Shown: in pieces, positions 23,401 to 35,949 of the stretch
How positions within the stretch are numbered: the stretch's first letter is position 1
Layout: each line of letters starts with the position of its first letter
NCBI GenBank assembly: GCA_037976565.1
Contig: CP137672.1
Coordinates: 26,686,877-26,750,876 of the forward strand
Source: Mesocentrotus franciscanus
Lineage: Eukaryota; Echinodermata; Echinoidea; Camarodonta; Strongylocentrotidae
Length of the DNA stretch: 64,000 nucleotides
Reading direction: 5' to 3'
Made by a program: the position numbers and the translations under genes
Notes under the pieces: generated by a model
The model's input: only the letters and a program-made list of their open reading frames with translations
Databases searched by the model: none
Told to the model about the DNA's origin: nothing

Positions 23401-24095
23401 CTTTGGTCGTAATTACGTTTAGCATTACTGAAACAATCCATTAATTAGCTACATCGTAACATTTTTTTGCTGATTCAACACTTTGTTCTTAGGATTCACA
23501 TCACTGTACGTGATATGTTGTTAAGTGTTATTATGAACTGGAATTTCTATTATTTATTGTTATCATTTTTTTTATTGGAGATTGAAACAGAGGGGTGCCT
23601 TCTTTAAGCCATGGTACTTTTGATATTCTAAAGATCTTACACCTCTGCTCTACATACCGAAAACTACCAGAAACACCCATTCAAAGAACAACTGAAAACG
23701 TATCTGTTTATCTAAAGTTTACTGTCTTTACCTATGAATTAACTGCAGAACTATTTTTTCATGTAACTTGCATTACATTGCATTGCATATCCACGTTGTA
23801 GTACCTTGATTGATTGTTTCGAATATCTATATAAATTCATGTATAAATCCATATATAGTATTACATGCATTATCATTATTAGCGGCATTATTATTACCAT
23901 CATTGACCTGTCCTGCATGGGAGCGGAACGCATAATACTATAATTAATTATTTCTCCCCTTTCAGATTGGGGAAGCGGTCAGCCAGAAGTCAAGGGAATG
24001 ACAACTGTGTAACACTGTCACGATCTCTTGAATACAAATGGCGTGTTTTTCGCTGTAGTTATAAGTTCCGCTCCATCTGTCAGATTGTCTTATAA
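20329..24095 (+). CDS. Secreted EGF-HYR-HYR-C-type lectin protein (3' five exons)
   Basis: Five exons join in one frame, all with phase-1 junctions: 20329-20430, 21170-21439, 21755-22006, 23027-23323 and 23966-24095. The domain order is one EGF repeat, two HYR (hyalin repeat) modules, then a C-type lectin domain, ending at the natural stop TAA 24093-24095. HYR modules are Ig-like extracellular adhesion folds, and CTLDs bind carbohydrate or protein ligands. The product is therefore likely a secreted or matrix recognition protein, and its exact ligand is unknown. As assembled, the last exon carries a one-base frameshift near 23995. The 5' part is incomplete: the leader and the 16562 exon are only tentatively linked. 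No transmembrane segment follows the CTLD. Confidence 0.75.
20773..20842 (+). repeat. Retroelement tail with (ATT)n
   Basis: AGCGCGTAGAGATGTTAACAA, then GCGCTTTATAAGAACTG, then seven ATT units. It is the plus-strand counterpart of the tails at 4108-4160 and 37716-37795. It lies in the intron between the EGF and HYR1 exons. Confidence 0.6.
21170..21439 (+). CDS. HYR domain exon 1
   Basis: A 90-codon phase 1-1 exon from the AAACTAG acceptor to the GTAAAA donor. The frame reads GIVVTCLKDITVTVELGTPI, then SVVLVSQNYKSGDNFPVGST and VEYIFADESENQPSSCTFNI. The paired cysteines, FPVGST.V.Y.F.D and the final C.F.I.V strand match the HYR module. The first strand is less typical than in HYR2 because it lacks the usual D-x-x-P-P. 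Confidence 0.85.
21755..22006 (+). CDS. HYR domain exon 2
   Basis: An 84-codon phase 1-1 exon from ATATCACAG to GTATGT. It opens with the typical DTSPPVVQSCPSN, then ITWTPPTASDASGI, then the diagnostic Y.VTDNSG..NTNCSFNITL ending. This is a textbook HYR module about 80 residues long. Confidence 0.9.
23027..23323 (+). CDS. C-type lectin domain, first part
   Basis: A 99-codon phase 1-1 exon (GTCTTCAG acceptor, GTAAGT donor). It starts WECTSSKCYHLRDAKAHSW and continues QDAHDFC, matching the long-form CTLD start C-x-C-Y...W..A...C, where the first helix follows. FVWINCNDMETRGLFMC corresponds to the W-I-G region, here with an unusual Cys pair (NC and MC). The exon ends at INTT, just before the WGxGQP core in the next exon. 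Confidence 0.85.
23966..24095 (+). CDS. C-type lectin domain, last part, with one-base frameshift
   Basis: The TTTCAG acceptor leads in phase 1 into NWGSGQPEVKG, the CTLD long-loop motif (QPE in place of the usual QPD or EPN). One base then appears missing from AAGGGAATGAC (23992-23999). In the next frame the domain completes as NDNCVTLSRSLEYKWRVFRC and KFRSICQIVL, then TAA, which is the expected C-terminal Cys pattern. As written, the frame stops at 24010-24012, shortly after the shift. The WND calcium-site motif is not present (KWR), so calcium-dependent sugar binding is uncertain. Confidence 0.8.
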
Positions 24096-24995
24096 AAGAC
24101 CGTGGGTATTTTCCGGTTGCAAGGAATATTCAGGCAAATGATACACTGATTGAACCAGACTGGAATAACGAGCACAAGAGATGGGGAAAGACTTGTAAAG
24201 TATATACAAACATAAAATTTGTATTAAAGATTTTGTTTTATCTTTATTCTTATTCCTTTTTCTCTCGAATTTATCGGCATTAATTATCATTATTATTTGT
24301 TCTTGCATTTAAGCATTTTGTCAGTCTAAATTTACATTCGAATCTAATGTGCTTCACTCTCATTTTCAAATGATATATTAATCTTTTCTTTGTTCAACTC
24401 TCTGGGTTAGCGGGATGGTTGTTATTTAGAAAAAGACAATATACACCTTATGTAATCCGTAGAATATAGTACTTTTTAATTGTCATTAATACATTTTGAT
24501 ATTTTGTTTACATCAAAGAAGTTACAATTTATCACATATTCAATAGGCACTATATAAGTAAAATGCTCTAAAGTAGATCATGTCAAAACGTAAATGGAAA
24601 ATGATTATACATTGATTGATTCAGACTAGTAATTTTACTAATTAAAGAAAAAAATAATTAGAATTCACTTTTCAAATTTATTACTGTAACATAAGAATTT
24701 TGTAATGATCCATTTCTTCCTAAAAATATCATATTCTCACCATATTTAAGTAATATAAAATTCATTTCATTTCATGCCAATACGGCAGTTATTTGCTCTT
24801 ATATTTTTGTATTTTCCTTTCTCGAATATTGAATTATATGTACACAATTAAAAGTGAGAATTTTGTTTTCTTCCTGTAATTGTAAAAGTTACATGGAATA
24901 TTACCAAATAAAAAAACATTTGTAATTTAGCTCGTATAAAGCTTTATGTGATGTAATATAAGTTCAAGCTCGATTATGTATTGAAGGGAAATGTA
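24096..24995. other. 3' flank of the lectin gene, AT-rich
   Basis: It contains a possible polyadenylation hexamer, ATTAAA at about 24222. I see no exons or clear repeats in the rest. Confidence 0.4.
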
Positions 24996-25130
24996 TAGAT
25001 ATAATGACTGCTATGAGAGGCATAGTTCTTTTCATAGGCTCAAGGGGACGTTACATCCTAGCAGGATGTAACGTCCCCAGCTATAAAAACAACTATGCCT
25101 CGAATATTAAAGCAGTCATTATATCTTTTA
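24996..25130. other. Long hairpin or palindrome
   Basis: The centre is a perfect 16-bp stem GGGGACGTTACATCCT / AGGATGTAACGTCCCC with a 3-base loop (AGC). The pairing continues outward with few mismatches: GATATAATGACTGCT and GAGGCATAGTT on the left pair with AACTATGCCTCGA and AGCAGTCATTATATC on the right. The total is about 125 bp. It could be a miniature foldback transposon or a transcribed hairpin. Confidence 0.8.
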
Positions 25131-25205
25131 TATACTGTAAAAAAAGTCAAAGAATACATGTGCGACTTACCAATCATGGGGTCCTCACATTTAAAAATCA
25201 TCATG

Positions 25206-25300
25206 AAACTGTGCTCCATTAGAACAGGGAAAGCAGAACTGTGCTCCAGTAGAACAGGGAAAGCAGAACTGTGCTCCAGTAGAACAGGAAAAGCAGAAGT
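25206..25300 (+). repeat. 30-bp tandem repeat, three copies
   Basis: Three copies of AACTGTGCTCCAGTAGAACA plus GGGAAAGCAG, nearly identical. Confidence 0.9.
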
Positions 25301-25814
25301 AATAAATAGTTAACTCAAACAGTAACTTTTGTCATAAAACTCCATCAAACTCCATAAAACTCTAGATTCGCAACCTAATTACACAGACTGCGAGAGTCTA
25401 GACTACTTGTTGTAGATGTCCACAGTGCAGTTCTGGATATTGAATGTAGGGGCTTGGACCTGCTGACTTGAAACATGGGCATGGCTACTTGCAGTGATGT
25501 TGCATGTACGTGGGAAGATATCTAGGTTATTTTTTTTTTATCTCATTCACAATTTCATTTAGTTGCTTCACCCATTATTGCCTCATTTGGTCATGAAATA
25601 AAGTTAAAAAAGTAAAAATTCGGAGATTATATGTAGGCCTAAAATCGAGATCGCCGGTCGTCTGCGCTGCGCTGTGCAATTAAAAAAACCTAAAATGCAT
25701 AGCGACCAAATCGCACAAAAACTGTATGGTATCCGCTCTCGCACAAAGAAACGTTTTACACGTAAACCAATGGGGATCTCGGCAAAATTTATTTATGCGG
25801 CCCGTTAATCGGGA

Positions 25815-25945
25815 CATGCGGGCATCTTTAAAAAAAAACTATTGACCGGTAGGCGGGCATGTGGGCATCCTACAAAAAACTATTGACCGGTAGGCGGACA
25901 TGCGGGCATCTTTTAAAACAAACTATTGACCGGTAGGCGGGCATG
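25815..25945 (+). repeat. Short tandem repeat, about three copies
   Basis: AACTATTGACCGGTAGGCGG followed by RCATGYGGGCATC and A-rich spacers, repeated about every 45-50 bp. Confidence 0.85.
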
Positions 25946-26974
25946 GCTAAAATCACGACTCAATTTCGACCAATCAGATGGCTAGATTTCTAAAGAGATA
26001 ATTACCTCTATATTTTAGATAGCTTTACACATACAAAGTTGTGATTGGTCCACAACTCGTCACGTTATATTGATTGTATATTGAATATGGTAATTAGCAT
26101 ATTTCATCCCCGGTCATCTTAGATGTTATATTCACCACTTGGTCAAATGAGTATATTATTGCGTCATACCGTATTCAAGCAACCCTGCGCGCATTATAGC
26201 ACGTATACATTTACCATGATACACTTCATGATAACACCATGGTTTACACACGAACGCACTCGCAGAGTCACCTACAACCTTTCCACACACGGGTAAAATT
26301 CCTTAAATCTGATTAGTTTAAAGAGCTTTTAACTAATCAGCTTTAGAAACAACATCATGCACATACAGAAAATTTCAGTGCGGTCGTTCGAGATTCACTG
26401 CTCTGTCACTGCTCGTGGATGCAAGAGCACTTATTGTTTATATTTGTTTTCCAAATTCGTGAGAAAATATTTAGCAGCGATTCATCACGCCGGTGAATAA
26501 GCGGGGTGATGGAGAGGAGAACCACTAATTTTGTTTGGGGAGCGAAAATATTTATATATTTTTTTCTATTTTGTTGTTGTCAGGAGGGGGCCTTTTTAAT
26601 TTTTTAAAGGTAACATTTACGTTATTATCCTATTTGTTTACCGTTTTGGGGCTAGGGGCGGGCCGGCAAAATCGCCACGTGGATACCACCCCTGGTGACG
26701 TGCTCAAACTTTTCACCAAGATATTTCTTGAGCTATAATGCGTTCCCAAGGTAATGCGCCTTGTTAACTTTCTTATAAAGTGTAAATTATTTGTGCATTT
26801 CCTTGGAAAACGCTAAAGGATCTTTATTGTTAGTATTTGTCATAATATCTTGATAAAGACGTATAAATATTCGTGACCTAATAAAAACTGTTGGATATTA
26901 AGCATGAAACTTCTCTTCTTCATCATTTTTTGCGTCATCGTATGCCAACACGGGGACTTATATCGGATATTTGT
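25946..26974. other. No gene seen
   Basis: Unique-looking non-coding sequence. Both strands lack recognisable domains. Confidence 0.35.
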
Positions 26975-27056
26975 ACACATACACATGCACACACACAAAC
27001 ACACACACACACATGCACACATGACACACACATATTATATATGAATTGATATATTT

Positions 27057-27127
<71 letters not shown>

Positions 27128-27140
27128 CATGTATATATAT
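26975..27140. repeat. (CA)n followed by (TA)n microsatellites
   Basis: CA-rich from about 26975 to 27030, then TA runs at 27062-27086 and 27108-27127. Confidence 0.9.
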
Positions 27141-27837
27141 GACTTAACTGACTTAGGTGCATAGGACGGTGTGTCCCCTTGCTCCCCTACGAGAAATCAT
27201 GCTCCATTCTGATCTGTCCTGGGCTTGTTGCTCTGCCTCTTGTGTGGGTAATCCCATATTGCACCATATAATAGAAAATATATCAATTCACAACGCTAGA
27301 TGGAATACACAAGAAGCATGGATTCAACTTTACAAGCGCTTTCAATTTATTATCATCAGGTGAAGTGAGCGTTTCATGGTTTTGCGTGGCTATCAGTACA
27401 TGGTTACACAGTAATTGTATTCAAATAAGGACCAGGATTATAAAGCTCTCCTATGGATTAACAGTTGATTTTACGACTTTGATTGCCCTGGGTTTACCTC
27501 TTTTCTTCTTAGAAACTAGTGTTGAGGTGTAAGGGTGCAGGTAGTCTGTATTGTTTGAGATGACTAATATATACAACTTAACATAACATAAATAAGTTAA
27601 AGAAAGAGTTTTCATACTGTGTCTTGAGTACGTGGGAATCTTAAACAGAGATGACTCGCTTAGATACAGTATGAAGAGGAAAGAATGGGATTCATAGAAT
27701 TTGGATGAACATGATGAAGTGTACATTGTACTAATGGGAGAGGGATGGGTATAGTTGGGAGAGAAATAAAGGAATGTGGGTGAATGATAGAGTGGGAAAT
27801 TCAATTAGGGAGAAAGAGAGAGAAAGATAGAGGTAGC

Positions 27838-27874
<37 letters not shown>

Positions 27875-28560
27875 AGAGAGAGAGATGGGTGATTCCAGAA
27901 GGTATAATCATATAACCCAGTGATTCTATACATATTTTCTATCCACGTTTACAAAGTAATGGTAAAGAATATAATTAAAAAAGAAAAAACACAAATACAA
28001 CATTATTTTTCATAAAACATGAGAAGCATAATCACTTATAATATGATTGCAACCTAACATAATAGTATCTGTATTGTGCTCTTAAAATTACAAACATGAT
28101 GGTTTAGATGTGATATGAAGTATGAGAGAGAGAGAGAAAATGATAGAGAAGACAGCAATGATAGAAACTGTAAATTACTAGCAGGAAATTGGGTATTGGT
28201 TGTTATTAGCATTACAATAATTTATTATAAATATATAAATCTTATTGTTTTATGTCAAAAAGGGATAAAAATATAAATTTAAGATTTTGCATGATATATG
28301 ATCATAATTAATCTAGCATAACAAGATATCTATAAGTTCAAGTAGTTTATATTATTCATATATTTTATAACACATTCAAAGAAGGCATAAATTTCGAAAC
28401 AAAGTATTTCTCTTTGAGACCTCATTTTAGTTTGTTTTCTTCTTTCATTAAAAAAAAAGGTATAATGTGGTAGTTTGGTTCTTGTGAGCAAGCAAATGGT
28501 TCGATGTGACAGCTAACTTTTATCTGCATATACTGTTCTTGGTGTATATATTTTTTGTGA
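27141..28560. other. AT-rich non-coding with a GA tract
   Basis: A GA microsatellite lies at about 27839-27885. No exon was recognised. Confidence 0.4.
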
Positions 28561-28745
28561 ACAGTGAGTCTGTGTTTTTTTTATTTGTTTCATTTATTTA
28601 ACCACGGTTAAAACACCTGCTATCAGTCATAAGGCTGGTTTTGCAGCAAGTCCGTTAAAAACATTCACACAATATACATACGACAAAACAAAAATAATTC
28701 ATGATACAAATTAAATAACAAGAATAAAAGTGTGTAAATAACTCA
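28561..28745 (-). mobile_element. Probable LINE 3' end in minus orientation
   Basis: TTTATTTGTTTCATTTATTT leads into AACCACGGTTAAAACACCTGC and GTCATAAGGCTGGTTTTGC. This is the layout of reversed LINE 3' UTRs with a short simple tail. No reverse transcriptase frame remains. Confidence 0.35.
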
Positions 28746-29192
28746 TAATAACAATCACACTTAGCATTTTAAACATCAGAAATTATAAAGAAAACAAAAG
28801 AAAAAGAGAAAAATAGAAAAAAATAAGTCAAATCACAAGCACCTTATCATAAAACTCACATTTTCTATTAAATTCAAATGAGCAAACTCTGTTGAAAAGC
28901 GTGATCGAAAACCAAATTGATTTTGTACCAGTATATCGTTATCATTCAAATATTTATAAGTTTGCCGAAAAACAAGCTATTAAAATTTTGGAATTACTGG
29001 CAACACAGATAGGTCAATATTTCGACGGGTTGGTGCAATCGCCGCCTTTGAAAAGGAGTGTTATTTTAGCACACTTCCATTCATTTGGTACAGAACGCCT
29101 TCACGTAAAGATAAGTTAATTATATGAGCCAGAAATTCAACAATAATAAACAACGAATCTTTCAAAATATTCGATGGTATAGTATTAAGCAG
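28746..29192. other. No gene supported
   Basis: A 75-codon frame (28892-29119, plus) has no recognised domain and no splice context. I do not call it. Confidence 0.3.
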
Positions 29193-30500
29193 AGGCGGCG
29201 CTCCCGGGGGGGCAGGGGGGCACAGTGCCCTCCCACTTTTTCAAGTACCCCAAAAGTGTCCCTTTTTACATAGGAAAAGTGCCCCTTTTTACATAGGAAA
29301 AGTGCCCCTTTTACTTTGACAAGTGCCCCTATTAATTTTTAAAAGTGCCCCTTCCCCTTTCCACCTCTGATAAGTGCCCCTTTTATTTTGACAATTACCC
29401 CTTTTCCTTCAACAAATTCCCATTTTCCTTTGCAATAAGTGTCCATTTTCCATTCTCATAAGTGCCTTTTTTAATCTCTAGTAAGTGCCCCTTTTCAGGT
29501 ACGAGAAGCGCCCCTTTTCACTTTTGATAAGCGCCCCCTTCACCTCTGATAACTGTCCTATTCAAATCTGAGAGGTGCCTTTTGATTTGACAAGTGCCCC
29601 TTTCCATTGTAAGAAGTGCCCCTTCCCTATTTAATAACTAACCCCTTTTAACTCGGATAAACGCACCTTATATTTTCACATGTGCCCCTTTCCTTTCTAA
29701 TAAGTGCCCCTTTTCCTTATGATAAGTGCCCCCATTAAAAAAGAGCCCCTTCTCATAAATGCCCTTTTTCATCTCTTGTAAATGACCCTATTCAATTCTG
29801 AGAGATACTCGTTTTACTTTGACAAGTGCCCCTTTTCATCTCTAATAAATGCCACTTTTATTTTGACACGTCCCCCTTTTCCTTCCTAATAAAAGCTCTT
29901 TTTCCTTCTTATAAGTGCCCCTTCCCCTTCTCATAATTACCTCTTTTCATCTCTGATAAGTGCCCCGTTTATTTTAGCATGTGCCTCTCTTTCTTTTTAA
30001 TAAGAGCCACTTCCCATTTTTAATAAAATCCCCCCTTTCACCTCCGATAAATGGCCCTATTAAAATCTGATCAATGCCCATTTTTTCAACAAATGCGCAT
30101 TTACCTTTATTATTAGTGCCCATTTTTCATTCTCATAAGTGCCTCTTTTCATAAATGGTCAGTGCCCCTTTTCAGATGCGATAAGTGCCCCTTTTCACCT
30201 CTGATAATTACCATTTTAACAATGATACGTGCCCCTTTTTCTTTCTAATAAGGAACATATCCCTTTTTCATAAATGCCCCTTTTCACTTCTTTTAAAAGT
30301 CCCTATCAAAATCCGATGGGTGCCTCTTTTCCGTCGACAAATGCCCATTTCCCATTCTCATGAGTGCCTCTTTGTTTAGGTGTAAGAAGTGCTCCATTTT
30401 CACCTCTTGTAATTAGCCTTTGTACTTTGACACGTGCTGCTTTTCTAATAAGTGTCTCACCCCTTTTGGTAAGTGTCCCCTTTTCCTCTCATCATTAAAC
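29193..30500 (+). repeat. Degenerate AAGTGCCCCTTTT minisatellite in a transposon-like element
   Basis: The left end, CAGAGGCGGCGCTCCCGGGG, resembles the CAGTGGCG-type transposon termini elsewhere in the window. About 45 imperfect units of AAGTGCCCCTTTTCATCTCTGAT type follow with variable spacing (about 22-30 bp). The same words occur at 10391-10700. Confidence 0.8.
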
Positions 30501-33500
30501 GTGCCCCTAATTTCGAGCGACTAAGAGCAATTTCCCCCAAAGCTCGCTCGCTACGTTCGCTCGCATATATAGATTTTATAATTATGTTACTTATCAACGG
30601 TCTTTTCAGTCTTCTGTTATGAGAATGTGCTTATAATCCCATCAGGATTGGGTTTTTCCTCTTTATAAGATGTAATTTTTCGCGCTGCGACCTCACAAAT
30701 CTTAAAAATTTTCCTCGCTCGCTTTGCTCGCTCGCAAATGAATTTTCAGACCATCGCACCCAACTGCAAAGTATGATGCTTAACCAATATATTATATGAT
30801 GTATAAAGAGAAACAAATATTAAAATCATCCCTGATAATGTAATCACAATATATGGGTATACGGTATATATATAATACTCTCGCAAAAATATATATGGAG
30901 GTTCAGAGATCAGAGGATGCTGACAAATAAATTGATTGAGGTAGCAATCTATAGAGTATAGATCGGTGCATGTAGGGACTTAACTGTTTCTTTTCTTAAA
31001 AAGACTGGCAAAACAAAGCAGGGTTCAGAGAGCACACAGATTGTTGTCTGTAGCCGGAAGTTTATACATACATGTATGTAGACAAAGTTGCCATGTGCTG
31101 GACGACAAGAAGGGTCCAACTGCTCCGCTTGCAACCAAAATAAATAGACTGGTGTACAAAAATGTTGAAACGACTGGCGGCAGATCATAGAATTCTGACT
31201 TTGGTTGGAGGTAGCAGACGTCTTGACAAAGTGATGCGGGACTAGATATTGGGAGCTTCTGTTCCGTTTCCCAACAGACTGCATGGCGAAATAAACTGAG
31301 ACTCAGTTCAACGTCCAAAAAGGGGAAAAGGGAAAAAGAATGAAAAAAGGAAGAAAAGGGAAAACAAAAGAAAGAATAAAGGAAATAAAGAAATAGTGAA
31401 ATAAAGACAAACAGAAAGCTAAGGGTCCATTTCCATACGTGTATAATGTTACCATCGGTTCCATCAATCTTGAGAACCTATCGTCATGACAATGTTTTGG
31501 TACTTTATGGGTCCTGTAACTATCGAATTATTCACAGCGCATCGTTTGTTTCTTTCAATCACTCTCTCTTTAAAAAACGTCAATATATACATGTATCTAG
31601 ACTTCTAGAGTATTAAATGCTCTAGAAAGTAAAGTTGTGCTATCTATAACAATATCGATCTTCTCTGTCTGTCGCTACGGTCCCTCTCATAATATACTTT
31701 AATTCTAAAATATTCAAGTTGTGGAAGGGCCCTAACCCGAGTAGGGGCGATGACTCACAGGGACTTGGTAACATTGTTCAGATGAGAGAAAATGGTGCTA
31801 AGGTAGTGAATTCAATGATAGATGTACAATTTATTACAGATAATCTGAAAGTTTGAGTGAAGACCATTATTAATGATACAAATTGGGAAAAACTGATTGA
31901 TTCCTTAATTCTTCCAAACTATATTATTACAATTGAATAACATTTTAGGTGAATGTAAATCGCCACAAAGCAATGAATTGGCTCTATAAACCATTCCAGA
32001 CACATTTAAGTGTTGAAAGATTTTTAAAAAGCCTGTTTTATGTCCTATTTTCATGGAAAAACGGTTGGGAAAAATCAAAAATTGGTTGGGAGAATTGACT
32101 GTTAGAGGGTTTTGCACAGTGACGCCTTCAAAGAAAGCCATAAATATCCTTGTGGTTTGAAAATTTTGTTCAGGATTTGTTGCATGTTAGAGTGTTAGTA
32201 CATTAGAAGGAATATAGTAAGTAACATTTCATACAAAAATTACGCAGTTTTTTTCATCAACCTTCAACAATGTTACCAAGTCACTTAAGGGGCATGAGAG
32301 GCCTGTCACTGTTAAAGAGGGGTCCTCCCCTGGCACCCCAAATTCGGAAAATCCCCCGAACTTGCCCAAACGAACGATGGTTTTAAACGCTGCCTGTCCC
32401 CAGTAAGAGAAAAGAGTAAATGTAAAATGGTGAATATCAAGATCAGATCAACTTTGGTGTGTCTGAGTGATTAAAAGTGCTCTAAAATGCAAGAGTTACA
32501 ATCACAACAAAACGTAAGGTTTTCTCGCTCGGTCGCTACATGACCTTGCAAGATATAACACAAAATGTACTAGGAATGCAAGGGTATTATACTTCAAAAT
32601 GCAAAGTTTTTTTTGTCTTTTTAAATATCCGAAGAGGGGGGAGTAATTACCCGAGTTATGTGTTTGTGTTTTCGCCACTTTGTGGTGCTTGTCACTGTTT
32701 GAGAATATTTGTTATACATGTACATCAGCCCCTTCAAAATGTTGGGCTCATTACACCAATGGTGATCCGGCGTAGAAGGTCAAATCCGAAGCTCTCCCCT
32801 CGGGGAAAGTTAATGGGGCACTTGCGCTATAGGAAAATTGTATTATTTCATGTTATTTAATGACATTATTGTATTAGTCGTAGGAATGCATGCCCTATCA
32901 ACGTCTTTCTACCTGCGTTTTATTGGAAGTTGAAAGATGCAAAGAATTTTGTCCAGATGATGTTGGGGTGTTATTTAAGTTTAAAGCTCATCTTCAGTTC
33001 TGACAATGGCATTGCATTTTGAGACTAAACCGTCTTGAACATAGTTTGATGTCATGCGATACATAATATTGTTTAACCAACGCAATATAAATGCAACAAA
33101 AAAAATGTATGAAATCGCATTGATTTAGAGCACATCTTGCATAATTAAGACCTTGCAATGTGTTTGGTATATGGGTGGGTCATATATTCCCTTAATGTCA
33201 GTTCACTGAGTCATCATTCACTTTCTGTCAAAAATGTTCAACCGATATCATGTACATGCAGTCAAACCTGCCTAAGCGGCCAGTTCCTTTATTTCTTCAT
33301 ACTGGCGAATGTAAATACCGTGAATATTAAGTTTCCAATTTATCAGCACCAAAAACTTAGTACATTTTGTTAATGTTGTCTCTTTGTTTCTTCTTTTTTC
33401 TTCTGTATTTGTATCTGATTTCAATTATGTATCTTTGTATCTTTCTTTTAACATTTTGAAATGTGAAAACCCTTTTCCCACTTGCTTTAACTGTTATTAT

Positions 33501-33889
33501 GGTCATAAAACAGAGTGTACATGAAGATGGTAAAATAATTCAGCACTGCGTGCAGCTACAATCGGCACTGATTAAAAAATGAACCATACTAATTAAATGA
33601 TCACGAGGATATACAAGCTAAAGTATATGTCAATTTTCATTAGCCAAAATAATAAGATTCCCTTTCCAAATAAATCATCGGAAAAGATGTCGTGTCGATC
33701 GAGAGGCCGTTTCTAATTGATGTTTCCCTATATCCTCTTCCCTTTAATTGTTTCCTTTGAACATCACGAGCTAGACTGATAAGTGAGTTATAATAATTTG
33801 CCATATTGTTATTCATGGTAAACATAGGCCGGATGATGGGGCGATATACGATTGAGAGACATGCACATGATTTTTTTTAATGACATGCA
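30501..33889. other. No gene supported
   Basis: GCTCGCTCGCTACGTTCGCTCG-like words at 30541-30565 and 30712-30735 are a short repeated motif. AGTCAAACCTGCCTAAGCGGCC at 33252 matches a repeat at 38003. Minus-strand frames at 30949-31318 have no recognised domain. Confidence 0.35.
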
Positions 33890-33899
33890 AAAGGAAGAG

Positions 33900-34044
33900 A
33901 TGATGAAAGATAGTGAGAGGGAAAGAGAGAGACACAGAGAGAGAGAGACAGAGACAGAGAGAGAGACAGACAGACAGAGAGTTAGATAGGAAAAGGGGGA
34001 GATAGAAGTGAAGGGGATGAGTTAGAAAGGAGATAGAATTGAGC

Positions 34045-34075
<31 letters not shown>

Positions 34076-34085
34076 GGGGAGATGG
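33900..34085 (+). repeat. GA-rich microsatellite cluster
   Basis: GAGAGA and GACAGACAGA runs, including a pure GA stretch near 34048-34074. Confidence 0.9.
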
Positions 34086-34221
34086 GAGGGAGAGAGATGG
34101 GATAGATACTGTGGAAGGAGAAAGGGAAAAGGCAATTGAATTTAGGAAAAGGGAAACTCGCATCCAGAAGTTGTTTGAAAACCCCACAGAACATTCTTTA
34201 CTTCTCTACTTCTTTGATTTA

Positions 34222-34420
34222 AGTTCATTCAAGATTCAAGATTCAAGATTCAAGATAATTTATTGTCTGATTTAAAAAATACAGAAATTCGTCCTCCACT
34301 GGCGAGTGACATACATAAACATAAACAATATATAAATACATTCAAGGATACAAAGAAAATACAACAATAATATTAATAGCAATAATAGAAATAACAGAAC
34401 TGACATGTAGACTTGAAAAC
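34222..34420 (-). mobile_element. LINE 3' end in minus orientation
   Basis: Four tandem ATTCAAG units (34226-34255) abut GATAATTTATTGTC. On the minus strand this is GACAATAAATTATC followed by CTTGAAT repeats, a LINE tail with a polyadenylation-like AATAAA. The UTR continues to the right. Confidence 0.55.
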
Positions 34421-34539
34421 TGGCATTAAAAATTGAATCTCGACAATGCACAGAATGCATCAAAAATAGATGAATTAAGTGCTTTGAGCATTCACCCCTT
34501 CTCTCCCAGAAAAGGAGTATGAGGGAAAAAAAAGAGAAA

Positions 34540-34700
34540 AGAACAAATGAGAGAGAGAGGGAGAGAGAGAGAGAGAGAGAGGAGTCGCATGAAGTAGAAC
34601 AGAGAGGAAATGTGAGGGAGAAGGAGAAGGTGACATAAAACGAAGAGCTTCGGGAGGGAAGAGATGAGGTAGAGTACAGGCTATCAAGAACAGTGACTGC
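34540..34700 (+). repeat. GA-rich tract
   Basis: GAGAGAGAG runs at about 34549-34582 and purine-rich sequence after. Minus-strand frames here are low-complexity leucine/serine artefacts. Confidence 0.8.
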
Positions 34701-35537
34701 CCGTGGTAAAAAAGACAAAGACATTGCAAGCTAGAGATGTACACCCTGTGATGTTGAAATGACATACTAAGAAACATGTGAGAGGGCATGCATGAAGTCT
34801 GGTACATGTATACATTAGAGATACAGTGTAGAAGAAAGGAGAGAAGTAAGAAAAAGTGGTAGAGAGGGGAGAGATGCATACCTAAAAACAAAAGCCTCAG
34901 GTGAAAGGAGGGAGGAGGGAAGAGGGAAGGAGAAACAACATAGCAGCTGACATTCATGCATGCACTCAAACTACATTATTCATCAATTAAAAGATTACTG
35001 TTTCGCATCATTGTGGACAGAGTGAGTGGCATTTAATCATTATCATAAAGACAGTTATTTCCTTTGAATAGATAAATGCATCTCTTCTCAAATATACAAT
35101 TTGTTGAGTTGAGAGCATTTATTGTTATAGGTTACATTATTGCACTTAATACTAACATTTGAGATATTAACATTGATTAAAATAAACATGGCAAAAGACA
35201 GCAACTGTTCGAAAAAAAGTTATCATGAAAGTGTACATGAAAGTGTACATTCAACCTCCATGAATCTTTTTTTCTTCTTCATTACGACAGATAGATTACA
35301 GGATCCGTCAATAACATTATTGGATGACATGTCATACATTAATTCTGGAGAATGTTTTTTTCCCCAGTTGGAGACACGAAATATGCCAATTCCCCAAGTA
35401 GTTTCTTTTACCGGCCTCCTTTGGATGTTTGATCCTTTCGTGTGCAAGAAAGTGCAAAATTATAATCGAGCAAATTGTATCGCCTGGCCCTACGCGGTTA
35501 ATCACAATCAAAGGGAACATGAGAACATGATAGTAGA

Positions 35538-35632
35538 GAGAGAGAGAGAGAGAAATAGAGAGAGAGAGAGAGAGAGAGAGAAGAGGTAAAGGTTAAAGAG
35601 AAAATGGAGAGACAGGCAAAGATTGAGAGACG

Positions 35633-35674
<42 letters not shown>

Positions 35675-35700
35675 GTGCCGGAGAGGGGAGACAAAGAGAA
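35538..35700 (+). repeat. GA microsatellites
   Basis: Two long GA runs, about 35538-35582 and 35630-35671. Confidence 0.95.
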
Positions 35701-35949
35701 AGTGAATTTTTCATATTTCTATGCATAAGCAAGTATCATCTGACCCAACTCTGTTAATACATTGTAATATTCACATGGAATATGATACTAAACCCTGCCA
35801 TGTAGATGCAAAGAATGTCATGTAATGATCCGCTACTACATAAGTATATGATATGATAAGTACTACCATAAGTCCGAAGATGGTGGGGTGGGTGGGGTAG
35901 GGAAAGAGATGTTTAATGGAAGAGAGGAGGTTGGGTATGGGAAGAATTT

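Noticed and set aside
31025..31318. 97-codon minus-strand frame
   Set aside because: No domain, no splice or promoter context, and an overlapping frame of similar length.
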